Positions 1 through 7,142 of a DNA stretch of 16,551 nt are shown here, piece by piece. Position numbers and translations under genes: made by a program. The notes beneath the pieces are model-generated. The model made no database searches. It was given only the letters and a program-made list of their open reading frames with translations, and had not been told where the DNA came from. The stretch's first letter is position 1, and each line of letters begins with the position of its first letter. This DNA comes from Deltaproteobacteria bacterium (GTDB lineage Bacteria; Desulfobacterota; Syntrophia; Syntrophales; UBA2192), in the NCBI GenBank assembly GCA_026388445.1, contig JAPLJU010000050.1, positions 1 to 16,551 of the forward strand, given 5' to 3'.

Positions 1-1
1 G

Positions 2-1588
2 GCCCTTTTCGTCTACCTGCCCCCTTTGAGCCTCTACTCCGACGAGGAAGGCCTGGGCTATGTGCAGATGAAGAACTTTTACCTGAACCGGACGCTTTCG
101 ATCTCCTATCCCGGGGAGAGCCTGGGTCTCGTTCCCGGGCACATTACAGGCAACCAGGAATATTTGATCCAGAGAGAGGGCAAGGTTTACTGTATCCTTC
201 AACCGCTCTTTCCTTACCTTTCGAGCCTTTTTTATCCTCTTTTCGGCGACAGGGTGACCCACTTTCTGCCGCTCCTCACGTTTTTCCTGTCCCTCGTCGT
301 GCTGAGCATGATTCTGAGGCTGCTCGTCCGCGAGGAGAGGATTTACTGGATGTTGTTTCTCGGTTTTCTCCTCGGCTCGCCGCTTCTTTTCTACGCCTTC
401 ACCTTCTGGGAATTCATCCCCGCGATATTTCTTATTCTCCTGGGGCTTTATTTTATGGTGCTCTATTTTCATGGCCATCCCTCGCGGGTCTTTCTCTTTC
501 TCAGTGCCATCTCCATCGGTCTTACACCGTTTTTTCGCCCGGAAGCGGTTCTTCTTGTTCTGTCCTACGGGGCGTGCGCCGCTTTTGTCATGTCCATGAA
601 TGAGAAGCCCCGGGAAGCCGGAGCACTTGCCCTTGGCGTTCTAGTTCCGTATCTTGGTTTTCTGATCTTCAACTATGTTACCTACGGGGACATCCTCGGT
701 CTTGAGTTTCCCTACCGCGAACTCGTAGCCGCCACGCCTATGAAAAAATTGGCCGTCACCGCGTGTGCCGTTGCGGGTTTTGTGACGCTCCTCTTTCTGT
801 GCAAGCGGGACCCGGTGAGTGCGGCCGGAAGAAAGAATATATACGCCTTTATCCCTGTTCTCCTGGTCAGTTTTATCCTCGTATTCTACGGTGATTCCCC
901 GGTCCAGTATCTCATTTTCGTATTTCCTGCAGTACTCCTCGTCTTTATCGGGTTTTCTGAGAAGCTGGAGGAGGCAAGGGAAAAGGGAAGTACCGTCGGG
1001 ACCATTCTCATGGGTTCGATCATCGTGTACATGTGTCTTACCGCCCTTATTTTCTCCCATGTCCGGCCGGATTATAAGTTTGCCCTGCCGCTGGTTCCCC
1101 TCGTCTTTGTCTTCCTGGCCTCGGAACAGGGGAGAATCTTTTCGTCCAGGGCCGTGCGGGGAATTTTTCTCGCCCTTGTCCTCTATTCCGCGGTCCACCT
1201 GGTTCTGAACATCAGTAACGATCTGCGGGTTTATAAAAACTACAACGCCGCAAGGATCGAGTTTCTGAAACAGCACACCTCCGATCGCGATGTCGTCATC
1301 TTCCAGAAGGCATCATCGATGTATCACGCGGGCCCCCTCTTCTTCGATCGGGTCTATATGGTCTTATCCGGTTCTGCCGACGGGTGCGGCGCCAAAGCCG
1401 TCCGGAGTGAAGAAGAGGGACTCCTGTCCATTCTTTCCATCCTCAGGGAAAGGAAGGTCAAGGCCTGCTATTTCTGGACGGTCGATCCCCGGATACTGAC
1501 AGGAAAAAAGAAATTCAGGGTGGAGACGGCGGTCTTTTCGCAAACCGGTACGCCGCAGTATTTTCTGCACAAGATTTATTTACTTTAA
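2..1588 (+). CDS. Multi-pass membrane glycosyltransferase-like protein (GT39/PMT type), 5' partial
   Basis: The reading frame is open to the left edge, so the true start lies outside the window; the first possible internal start (TTG at 26) is probably not real. About 529 codons are visible. The protein is strongly hydrophobic, with roughly ten membrane segments through residue ~400 and a soluble C-terminal tail. Near the visible N-terminus, after a hydrophobic stretch, comes LYSDEEGLGY; an acidic Asp-Glu pair in the first extracytoplasmic loop is typical of polyprenol-phosphate-sugar-using glycosyltransferases (GT39/PMT_2 and relatives). By inference it transfers a sugar from a lipid carrier on the outer face of the inner membrane. 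The ABC exporter gene follows after 15 nt, then a GT2 gene, which supports a role in a surface polymer or modified metabolite. The exact substrate cannot be read, and family placement rests on topology and one motif. Confidence 0.7.
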   Translation, partial: ALFVYLPPLSLYSDEEGLGYVQMKNFYLNRTLSISYPGESLGLVPGHITGNQEYLIQREGKVYCILQPLFPYLSSLFYPLFGDRVTHFLPLLTFFLSLVVLSMILRLLVREERIYWMLFLGFLLGSPLLFYAFTFWEFIPAIFLILLGLYFMVLYFHGHPSRVFLFLSAISIGLTPFFRPEAVLLVLSYGACAAFVMSMNEKPREAGALALGVLVPYLGFLIFNYVTYGDILGLEFPYRELVAATPMKKLAVTACAVAGFVTLLFLCKRDPVSAAGRKNIYAFIPVLLVSFILVFYGDSPVQYLIFVFPAVLLVFIGFSEKLEEAREKGSTVGTILMGSIIVYMCLTALIFSHVRPDYKFALPLVPLVFVFLASEQGRIFSSRAVRGIFLALVLYSAVHLVLNISNDLRVYKNYNAARIEFLKQHTSDRDVVIFQKASSMYHAGPLFFDRVYMVLSGSADGCGAKAVRSEEEGLLSILSILRERKVKACYFWTVDPRILTGKKKFRVETAVFSQTGTPQYFLHKIYLL

Positions 1589-1603
1589 CGAAAGTCAGAA
1601 ACG

Positions 1604-3427
1604 ATGAAAGGTTGGATCACATATCTCAAACAGGGGCTTTCGCGGAAACGTCCGCCGGACCCCCTTGCCGGCGAGAAAGGGAACGGGAGCCTCAGGGCCA
1701 ATCTGGGAAATCTTCTCCCCTTTGTGAAGCGCCACTGGAGGAAGGGAATCGTCGGTGGTTTACTGATTCTCTTCAATTCGCTCCTCGCCTTTCCCCAGCC
1801 CTTAATCTCGCGTTATCTTATTGATGATGTCATCCTCGGCCACCGGCTGGAGCTTCTCGTGGGCATCCTTCTCCTCCTCGTCGCGATCGCGCTCCTGGGA
1901 AGGATCGCCGGTATCATGCAGCAATATTATATCTCCCAATACGAGCAGGAGGTCATCCTCGACATCCAGGGGGAACTCCTCGAACGAACGCTGCGATTCC
2001 CCAAGTCCTTTTTTGATAAAAATCAAACCGGCTATCTCATGTCGCGACTGTCATCGGATGTCCACGGGCTCACCTGGTTTTTCTCGAGTAACATCATTCA
2101 CATCATCGAAAATGTCATCCGCTTCGCGGGCGGTGTCATCCTTTTATTATACCTGGAATGGAAGCTTGCCCTCGCGGTTCTCATTGTGATTCCTTTCTTG
2201 CCTCTTTCCATCCGTTTTTTCTCGGAGCGTATCAACGCCCTGAGCCACGAGAGCAGTGAAATACACGCCAAAGTATGGAGCCGCCTGGAGGAGGCCCTCT
2301 CGTCGGTATCCCTGATCAAGGCCTTCTCTTCGGAGAAAAGGACGGCGAGGCGCGTCATGGCCGAATTGCGGAAAGTCTATCACCTATCCATGGAGCAGTC
2401 AGCCGTCGGAGCCGTCGTCGGCACAGCCATTTCCTTCATGCCCGACATTGCCCGCTTTGTGGTCTTCGCCCTCGGTGCATACTGGGTCATCACCGACCAA
2501 TGGACCCTCGGGTCCCTCTTCGCCTTCCAGGCCTACCTTGGATATGTCTTCGGCCCGGCCCAGTCTCTGGCCTCTGTCAATCTCGAACTGCAAAGCGCGC
2601 GGGTGTCACTCGAGCGGGTGTCCGCCCTTTTCGACATTGTTCCCGAGGATGAGGGCGGCAGGGGCCTGAAGGTCGAGCGGCTTTCGGGCGATGTCGAATT
2701 CAGAGATGTGAGCTTTTCATATAACGGAGCCGATCCCGTTCTGCAGGATGTTTCCTTCAGGGTGCGTCCCGGGGAGCGGGTCGCCATCGTGGGGCCAAGC
2801 GGCGTGGGAAAGACGACGCTTTTGAGCCTCCTGCTCCGATTCTACAAGCCTACGGCGGGCGAGATTCTCTTCAATGGAAGACCGGCATCGGATTATGAGG
2901 TGCGATCCCTTCGTGAAAGGATCGGCTACGTTTCGCAAAGTACCCTCCTTCTTACCGGCACGGTCATGGAAAACCTCCGGTATGGGAACCTTGATGGGCG
3001 TGAGGAAGAAGTCGTCCGCGCCGCGAAAGTGGCAGGCATACACGATTTCATCGTAAGTCTCCCGGCGGGGTATGAAAGCCAGATAGGAGAGCGTGGCGTA
3101 AATCTTTCGGAAGGTCAAAAGCAGAGGCTTTCCATCGCCCGGGCCCTGGTCAGGGATCCCGATATCCTGATCCTCGATGAGCCGACATCGGCCCTGGACA
3201 GCCTGACGGAGCAGTCCGTATTCCGTGCACTACCGACGCTTGTGAGAAACAAGACCCTTTTCGTCGTCGCCCACCGCCTCTGCACGATCCAGGATGCAGA
3301 CCGGATCCTCCTTCTGAATGAGAACCGCCTCGAGGCCATCGGCACCCATGAGGCCCTGCTGAAGGAAAACGAGTACTACTATTCCCTGGTGGCTTACCAG
3401 CAGATGAAGACGGGGGCGGCGCTGTGA
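1604..3427 (+). CDS. ABC exporter, fused permease and ATPase (MsbA/lipid-A or peptide exporter-like)
   Basis: A 607-residue half-transporter of the usual type IV exporter length. A hydrophilic N-terminus of about 40 residues is followed by six predicted membrane helices (about 45-330) and a nucleotide-binding domain. Walker A is GPSGVGKTT at 397-405, the Q-loop lies near residue 442 (GYVSQ), the signature is LSEGQ at 501-505, Walker B ends in D525-E526, and the switch histidine is H557. The signature departs from LSGGQ by a Glu, which occurs in other exporters. It should dimerise in the inner membrane and export a lipid-linked, glycosylated or peptide substrate using ATP. Its neighbours (membrane glycosyltransferase upstream; GT2 and nucleotidyltransferase downstream on the same strand) suggest the substrate is made by the same operon. 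No peptidase C39 domain is present. The ATG start is preceded by only a weak ribosome site. Confidence 0.93.
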   Translation: MKGWITYLKQGLSRKRPPDPLAGEKGNGSLRANLGNLLPFVKRHWRKGIVGGLLILFNSLLAFPQPLISRYLIDDVILGHRLELLVGILLLLVAIALLGRIAGIMQQYYISQYEQEVILDIQGELLERTLRFPKSFFDKNQTGYLMSRLSSDVHGLTWFFSSNIIHIIENVIRFAGGVILLLYLEWKLALAVLIVIPFLPLSIRFFSERINALSHESSEIHAKVWSRLEEALSSVSLIKAFSSEKRTARRVMAELRKVYHLSMEQSAVGAVVGTAISFMPDIARFVVFALGAYWVITDQWTLGSLFAFQAYLGYVFGPAQSLASVNLELQSARVSLERVSALFDIVPEDEGGRGLKVERLSGDVEFRDVSFSYNGADPVLQDVSFRVRPGERVAIVGPSGVGKTTLLSLLLRFYKPTAGEILFNGRPASDYEVRSLRERIGYVSQSTLLLTGTVMENLRYGNLDGREEEVVRAAKVAGIHDFIVSLPAGYESQIGERGVNLSEGQKQRLSIARALVRDPDILILDEPTSALDSLTEQSVFRALPTLVRNKTLFVVAHRLCTIQDADRILLLNENRLEAIGTHEALLKENEYYYSLVAYQQMKTGAAL

Positions 3428-3464
3428 CCAGGCGGTTTTTGCAGGTAAAGGCGGATGACCCGGC

Positions 3465-4421
3465 ATGAAAATTTCGGTGGTCATACCCGTGCACAACGGT
3501 GATCGATTCCTCCCCGAGGCGATCGAAAGTGTCCTCGGTCAAAGCCACCAGGACTTTGAAATCCTCCTGGTGGATGATGGCTCCACCGACGGAAGCCAGG
3601 GGATCATGAAGCGCTATGCCCGGCTGGACCGGCGGGTGAGGTTCGTCACGCAGGAAAACCGGGGCCGCTGCGAGGCAGCCAACCGGTGCCTGGAAGAGGC
3701 TCGCTACGACTGGGTTGCCAGGCTCGACGCCGACGACGTTTTTCTTCCGACAAAGATCGAAAGGCAGCTTCAATACCTGGCGGAACACCCGGAGGGCCGG
3801 GTGATCGGGACCTTCGGTTATTTCATCAACGAGGAGGGCAAGCGCCTTGGATTCATCGGTACCACCGGGCCCTTCGTCGATGCGGGGGGATTCCGGAAAC
3901 ATGCCGAAAACGGCGTGCCCATCCGCTTCATTCACTCTTCCGTGATGATGCACCGGAGGACCGTTCTCGATGCCGGCGGATACCGAAGCGAGTTCCTTCA
4001 GGTTGAGGACATGGACCTCTGGAACCGCCTGGCGGAAAGGGGGCATCTCCTTCTCACCGTTCCCGAGCCCCTTGTCCTCTACAGGATCCATGGGCGATCC
4101 GTATCCGTTGAGAAGAAAAAGGAGCAGGAGCTTTACGACGCCTGGGCCCTCGAGCGCATGCGGAGAAGAAGGCAAGGCGGGGATGAGCCATCACTTGCCG
4201 ATTTCATGGAGGAACAGGAAAGACGCCCCTGGCATGAAAAGGCAGGTGCCCGGCGAAAATACACGGGGGAGGCCCTCTATCAGAAAGCGGCCCTTTACTA
4301 CGCGGAGGGAGACTTCATCGGGATGTCTTTTATGCTGGCGGCCGCCGCCGCGGTTCACCCCGTTCATGTCTTCCGTCGGATCTACGAAAGAAAAGTTTAC
4401 CCCCTGCTGAAGGGGTTCTGA
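3465..4421 (+). CDS. Glycosyltransferase family 2
   Basis: A 318-residue soluble GT-A fold enzyme. The nucleotide-sugar site is clear: MKISVVIPVHNG at the start, the VDDGSTDGS loop at 36-44 with D37-D38, and the metal-binding DAD at 88-90. E181-D182 in VEDMDLW is the expected catalytic-base region of inverting family 2 enzymes. After about residue 200 the chain becomes charged and helical, with an Ala-rich stretch near 285-295. It should add a sugar from a nucleotide donor to a lipid- or polymer-bound acceptor at the cytoplasmic face. It sits 37 nt after the ABC exporter, on the same strand and probably in the same transcript. Donor and acceptor are not predictable from sequence alone. Confidence 0.92.
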   Translation: MKISVVIPVHNGDRFLPEAIESVLGQSHQDFEILLVDDGSTDGSQGIMKRYARLDRRVRFVTQENRGRCEAANRCLEEARYDWVARLDADDVFLPTKIERQLQYLAEHPEGRVIGTFGYFINEEGKRLGFIGTTGPFVDAGGFRKHAENGVPIRFIHSSVMMHRRTVLDAGGYRSEFLQVEDMDLWNRLAERGHLLLTVPEPLVLYRIHGRSVSVEKKKEQELYDAWALERMRRRRQGGDEPSLADFMEEQERRPWHEKAGARRKYTGEALYQKAALYYAEGDFIGMSFMLAAAAAVHPVHVFRRIYERKVYPLLKGF

Positions 4422-4466
4422 GCGCTTATCACGGAGAAAAACATCAACATACGGCCCGAATACAGG

Positions 4467-5645
4467 TTGCTTCTTCTCGGCATCAAGGCTGATTGCAACG
4501 GTCAGGCGAAGCATGAAATCGCTGCCCTGCTCGAGAAGGGAGTCGACTGGTCTTTTCTCCTCGGTGCGGCCGCGAGTCACGGCGTCATGCCCCTTCTTTA
4601 CCGGGCCTTCCGGAAGGATTATTCCCATCTTGTTCCCGAAGAGATCCTGTCGCGGTTCCGATCAGCTTATCAGGCCAACACGGTCCGAAATCTCGTCCTC
4701 ACCTCGGAGCTTCAAAAAATTGTAAACCGCCTGGAGAGCGGTGGCATTCCCTCCATCCCCTACAAGGGGCCCGCACTGGCCGCCCAGCTTTACGGCGATA
4801 TCGCGTTCAGGCAATTCGTCGATCTGGACATCCTGGTGCGAAGGCGCGATATCCTGAAGAGCAGGGATCTGATCGCCGGCATGGGGTACCAGGCAGACAT
4901 GGAATTTGAAGGTGCGCAGGCCCTGGCCTTCAAGCAGGCCTACAATGAGCTTGGGCTGGTTCGCAACGACGGTAAGGTCTATCTGGAGCTTCAGTGGGAG
5001 ATCGTCCCCTGGAGCTTCTGTTTCTCCCTAGATGATCTTGACATCTGGAGACACAGGCAAAAGTCCGTCACGAAGGACATACGCTTCAATGCCCTGCCCC
5101 CGGAGGAGCTTCTTTTGATCCTCTGCGTTCACGGTGCCAAGGATTTCTGGGGAAGGCTGATCTGGGTCTGCGACGCCGTGGAGCTCATCCGCAGGCACCC
5201 GGAGTTGAACTGGGAAAGGCTCACGAAGCTTGCGGATCGGACCGGGGGACGCCGGATGCTGCTGGTCGGTCTGTGGCTGGCCCGTGACCTCTTCGGGACG
5301 GTCTTGCCGGATGATGTCGAAAGGATGGTCAAGGCCGATCCGATGATCGGACGGCTCACCCGGTGGATAAAAGACAGGCTCTTCGGTCTGGATGAAAGCC
5401 CCCTGGATTTTTATAAAAAGTACGCCTTCTACTTCCGGATCCGTGAACGCGCGCGGGACCGGATCGAATACCTCTTCCGCATGATCATCACAGGTCTCCT
5501 CGTCGAGTGGAGGCCCCTCCACATGCCCCGCTCATTCCTCCCCCTTTACTACATGCTCCGCCCTTTCCGTCTCGCAAAAAAGCACGGCATGACCCTCATA
5601 AAAAGGGGACAGGCTACTTTTTCGGAGTGGACGCTAAATGCCTAG
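4467..5645 (+). CDS. Nucleotidyltransferase family protein (PF14907-type, NTP_transf_5)
   Basis: A 392-residue protein with the hallmarks of the uncharacterised NTP_transf_5 family. An N-terminal helical domain is followed by PYKGPALAAQLYGD (98-111) and RQFVDLDILVRRRD (115-128), where D119 and D121 form the polymerase-beta-like DxD metal site. Family members occur in exopolysaccharide and ribosomal-peptide clusters, where they may transfer a nucleotidyl or related group. Two oddities. First, the only canonical start is the TTG used here, but the frame is open back to the stop of the preceding gene (TGA 4419-4421), and the codons just upstream read RPEYR, which looks like family N-terminus; the true start may be a non-standard codon. 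Second, the last 14 residues (KRGQATFSEWTLNA) are encoded by a RAYT-type repeat and its spacer, so the native C-terminus has been replaced. Confidence 0.85.
   Translation: MLLLGIKADCNGQAKHEIAALLEKGVDWSFLLGAAASHGVMPLLYRAFRKDYSHLVPEEILSRFRSAYQANTVRNLVLTSELQKIVNRLESGGIPSIPYKGPALAAQLYGDIAFRQFVDLDILVRRRDILKSRDLIAGMGYQADMEFEGAQALAFKQAYNELGLVRNDGKVYLELQWEIVPWSFCFSLDDLDIWRHRQKSVTKDIRFNALPPEELLLILCVHGAKDFWGRLIWVCDAVELIRRHPELNWERLTKLADRTGGRRMLLVGLWLARDLFGTVLPDDVERMVKADPMIGRLTRWIKDRLFGLDESPLDFYKKYAFYFRIRERARDRIEYLFRMIITGLLVEWRPLHMPRSFLPLYYMLRPFRLAKKHGMTLIKRGQATFSEWTLNA
5600..5622 (+). repeat. RAYT-associated repeat, left copy 1
   Basis: Runs from AAAAAGGGGACAGG through CTACTTTTT. Its A-rich start and T-rich end can pair, leaving a loop around GGGACAGGCTA. 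It is identical over 23 nt to the copy at 5648 and to the reverse complement of 6351-6373. It lies inside the nucleotidyltransferase reading frame and encodes KRGQATF. Confidence 0.93.
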
Positions 5646-5647
5646 GG

Positions 5648-5670
5648 AAAAAGGGGACAGGCTACTTTTT
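5648..5670 (+). repeat. RAYT-associated repeat, left copy 2
   Basis: Perfect direct copy of 5600-5622, separated from it by 25 nt. It ends just before GGGGAGAG, which is the ribosome binding site of the transposase gene, and it starts two nt after the nucleotidyltransferase stop codon. Confidence 0.93.
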
Positions 5671-5684
5671 GGGGAGAGTTTGAA

Positions 5685-6359
5685 ATGCCGAGAATACCGA
5701 GAGGATTGACCAAGGGTTTTTGCTATCACGTCATCAACCGCGGCAATGATCAAAAGGCGGTCTTTCGTAAGGCCTACGACTATAGCGCGTTTCTTGATTT
5801 GGTACTGAAAGCCAAAGAACGCTACCCCGTGAAGCTTATCGCCTACTGCCTGATGCCCAATCACTTTCACTTCGTCCTATCCCCTGATGAGGAGAAGGCA
5901 TTGAGTGCATGGATGCAGTGGCTGATGACAAGCCATGTGCGCCGTTATCATAGTCATTATGAAAGTAGCGGTCATGTGTGGCAAGGACGGTTCAAGCGTT
6001 TTCCCATTCAAGGTGATAATCATCTGCTTGTGGTTATGAGATATGTGGAGGGAAATCCCGTCAGGGCCGGACTGACATTGTCAGCAAGGGATTGGAAATG
6101 GTCCTCCCACCGCGAGAGCACAGGTGATACGCCGCGTATCCTCACAGATGAAATCCCCCTGGTTTTACCCGAGCGTTGGACGGCGTATGTCGATGAGCCA
6201 TGGTCAGAAAAGGATTTGGAAAAGGTACGGGAAAGTGTCATTCGAAAGGCGCCGTTTGGTTCATCACAGTGGCAGTCGACGATAAGTATGAAACTGGGAC
6301 TCGAATCGACGATCAGGCCAAGAGGTCGGCCAAGAAAGGTGACCAGTCAAAAAAAGTAG
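5685..6359 (+). CDS. REP-associated tyrosine transposase (Y1_Tnp, RAYT)
   Basis: A 224-residue HUH-type single-strand transposase of normal RAYT length. The start MPRIPRGLTKGFCYHVINRG is the typical family opening. The metal-binding His-hydrophobe-His is H60-F61-H62 within MPNHFHFVL, and WQGRFKRFPI (99-108) and MRYVEGNPVRAGL (118-130) follow; Y120 is the expected nucleophile. It should cut and rejoin single-stranded DNA at the flanking 23-nt repeats. The ATG is supported by GGGGAGAG with about 6 nt spacing. The stop codon TAG (6357-6359) lies inside the right inverted repeat. All catalytic motifs are present, so the enzyme looks intact. Confidence 0.95.
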   Translation: MPRIPRGLTKGFCYHVINRGNDQKAVFRKAYDYSAFLDLVLKAKERYPVKLIAYCLMPNHFHFVLSPDEEKALSAWMQWLMTSHVRRYHSHYESSGHVWQGRFKRFPIQGDNHLLVVMRYVEGNPVRAGLTLSARDWKWSSHRESTGDTPRILTDEIPLVLPERWTAYVDEPWSEKDLEKVRESVIRKAPFGSSQWQSTISMKLGLESTIRPRGRPRKVTSQKK

Positions 6360-6373
6360 CCTGTCCCCTTTTT
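6351..6373 (-). repeat. RAYT-associated repeat, right inverted copy
   Basis: Exact reverse complement of the two left copies, beginning AAAAAGTAGCC on the + strand. It contains the TAG stop of the transposase gene and ends in a T-run just downstream of mobA (which reads in from the right), so it could also help terminate transcription there. Confidence 0.92.
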
Positions 6374-6384
6374 TTCTCCCGGGA

Positions 6385-6999
6385 TCACTTGTCGGCGAGT
6401 TTTTCAAGGTCTTCCGGGGTGTTGATATTCATGAAAAGGCGCTCTTCGGGATCGAAGGAAAGGATTTCTTCCCGCGGAATCTCCAGGACCTTCGATTTTT
6501 TGAAAAGCTCTGTAATTTTGAGATGATCGGCGTCAATGAGCCTACGGATAGGTTTCAGGAGCTTCCGTGAATATATGGCATGGAGGGGTTGGAGGCCATC
6601 GGCGGAGCGGGGGATAATAATGTCATGCTGCCCCGTTTTCTCCATCATGGATCGGATGAATTGGGCGTTCAGAAAAGGCATGTCACACGCCGTGACAAAG
6701 GCATATTCGGAGTTTGCGAAGAAAAGGCCGGTGTATATTCCCCCGAGGGATGCCTTGCCGGGGATGATGTCGGTCACGATCTTCACGTCGAACTCGAGGT
6801 AATCGAGGGGGGAGTTGGTTACGATGAGGATCTCTTCAAAGAGCTCCCGGTAGAGCCGGAGAGTCTTTTCTATAAGCCGCTCCCCACGGATTTCGATGAA
6901 GGCCTTGTTAAGGCCCCCGAGACGGTTGCTTTTCCCGCCGGACAGAATGATTCCCGTCACAGGCTGTTTAAAAACATCCGTCTGCTTTGTTTCCCTCAT
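6385..6999 (-). CDS. mobA: Molybdenum cofactor guanylyltransferase MobA
   Basis: A 204-residue enzyme that joins GMP from GTP to molybdopterin to make the guanine-dinucleotide form of the cofactor used by many anaerobic oxidoreductases. The nucleotide loop is ILSGGKSNRLGG (18-29) with K32 following, and CDMPF (105-109) gives the metal-binding D106, both diagnostic of MobA-type nucleotidyltransferases. The C-terminus NTPEDLEKL is also usual. The ATG and the first 13 codons (MRETKQTDVFKQP) lie entirely inside a 124-bp MITE-like repeat; the family-conserved part starts at V14, whose codon is GTG directly outside the repeat. An AGGGA ribosome site within the repeat lies 6 nt before the ATG. The gene is thus probably expressed from a start supplied by the insertion. 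Confidence 0.93.
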   Translation of the reverse strand: MRETKQTDVFKQPVTGIILSGGKSNRLGGLNKAFIEIRGERLIEKTLRLYRELFEEILIVTNSPLDYLEFDVKIVTDIIPGKASLGGIYTGLFFANSEYAFVTACDMPFLNAQFIRSMMEKTGQHDIIIPRSADGLQPLHAIYSRKLLKPIRRLIDADHLKITELFKKSKVLEIPREEILSFDPEERLFMNINTPEDLEKLADK

Positions 7000-7084
7000 C
7001 CGTCGTCCCTGCGGCGTACACTAATAGTACGCCTAACTCCTCAGGATTTCGGGGGCCTCGCATCCGAACATTTTTAAACAGCCT
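6961..7084. mobile_element. MITE-like element, copy 1
   Basis: A 124-bp non-coding element with perfect 14-nt terminal inverted repeats, AGGCTGTTTAAAAA at the left and its complement at 7071-7084. An inner inverted pair, GGCGTAC 7013-7019 and GTACGCC 7027-7033, can form a hairpin. Homologous to 9873-9997. It carries no transposase gene. No clear target-site duplication is visible. It overlaps the start of mobA. Confidence 0.85.
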
Positions 7085-7142
7085 GAATGTTCTGCCCCCT
7101 TTTTTGAGTCCTCTGCTCAAAGCATGGGAGAAGTCAGAATAT

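Larger units (their letters stand above)
5600..6373 (+). mobile_element. RAYT unit flanked by inverted 23-nt repeats
   Basis: A 774-bp unit in which a Y1-type transposase gene lies between perfect copies of a 23-nt repeat: two direct copies on the left (5600-5622 and 5648-5670) and one inverted copy on the right (6351-6373). This is the layout of REP-associated tyrosine transposases (IS200/IS605 relatives) with their cognate repeats. No target-site duplication is seen, as expected for this enzyme class. The left end lies inside the 3' end of the nucleotidyltransferase gene; the right end stops 11 nt short of the mobA stop codon. Confidence 0.85.

Noticed and set aside
3150..4175. Long 341-codon frame on the - strand opposite the ABC and GT2 genes
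   Set aside because: It overlaps two well-supported genes, shows no domain pattern, and is low in hydrophobic core; it is a shadow of GC-rich codon use.
7085..7142. Terminator between the alcohol dehydrogenase gene and mobA
   Set aside because: A TTTGAG/CTCAAA stem is present, but the following run is A rather than T in the direction of transcription.
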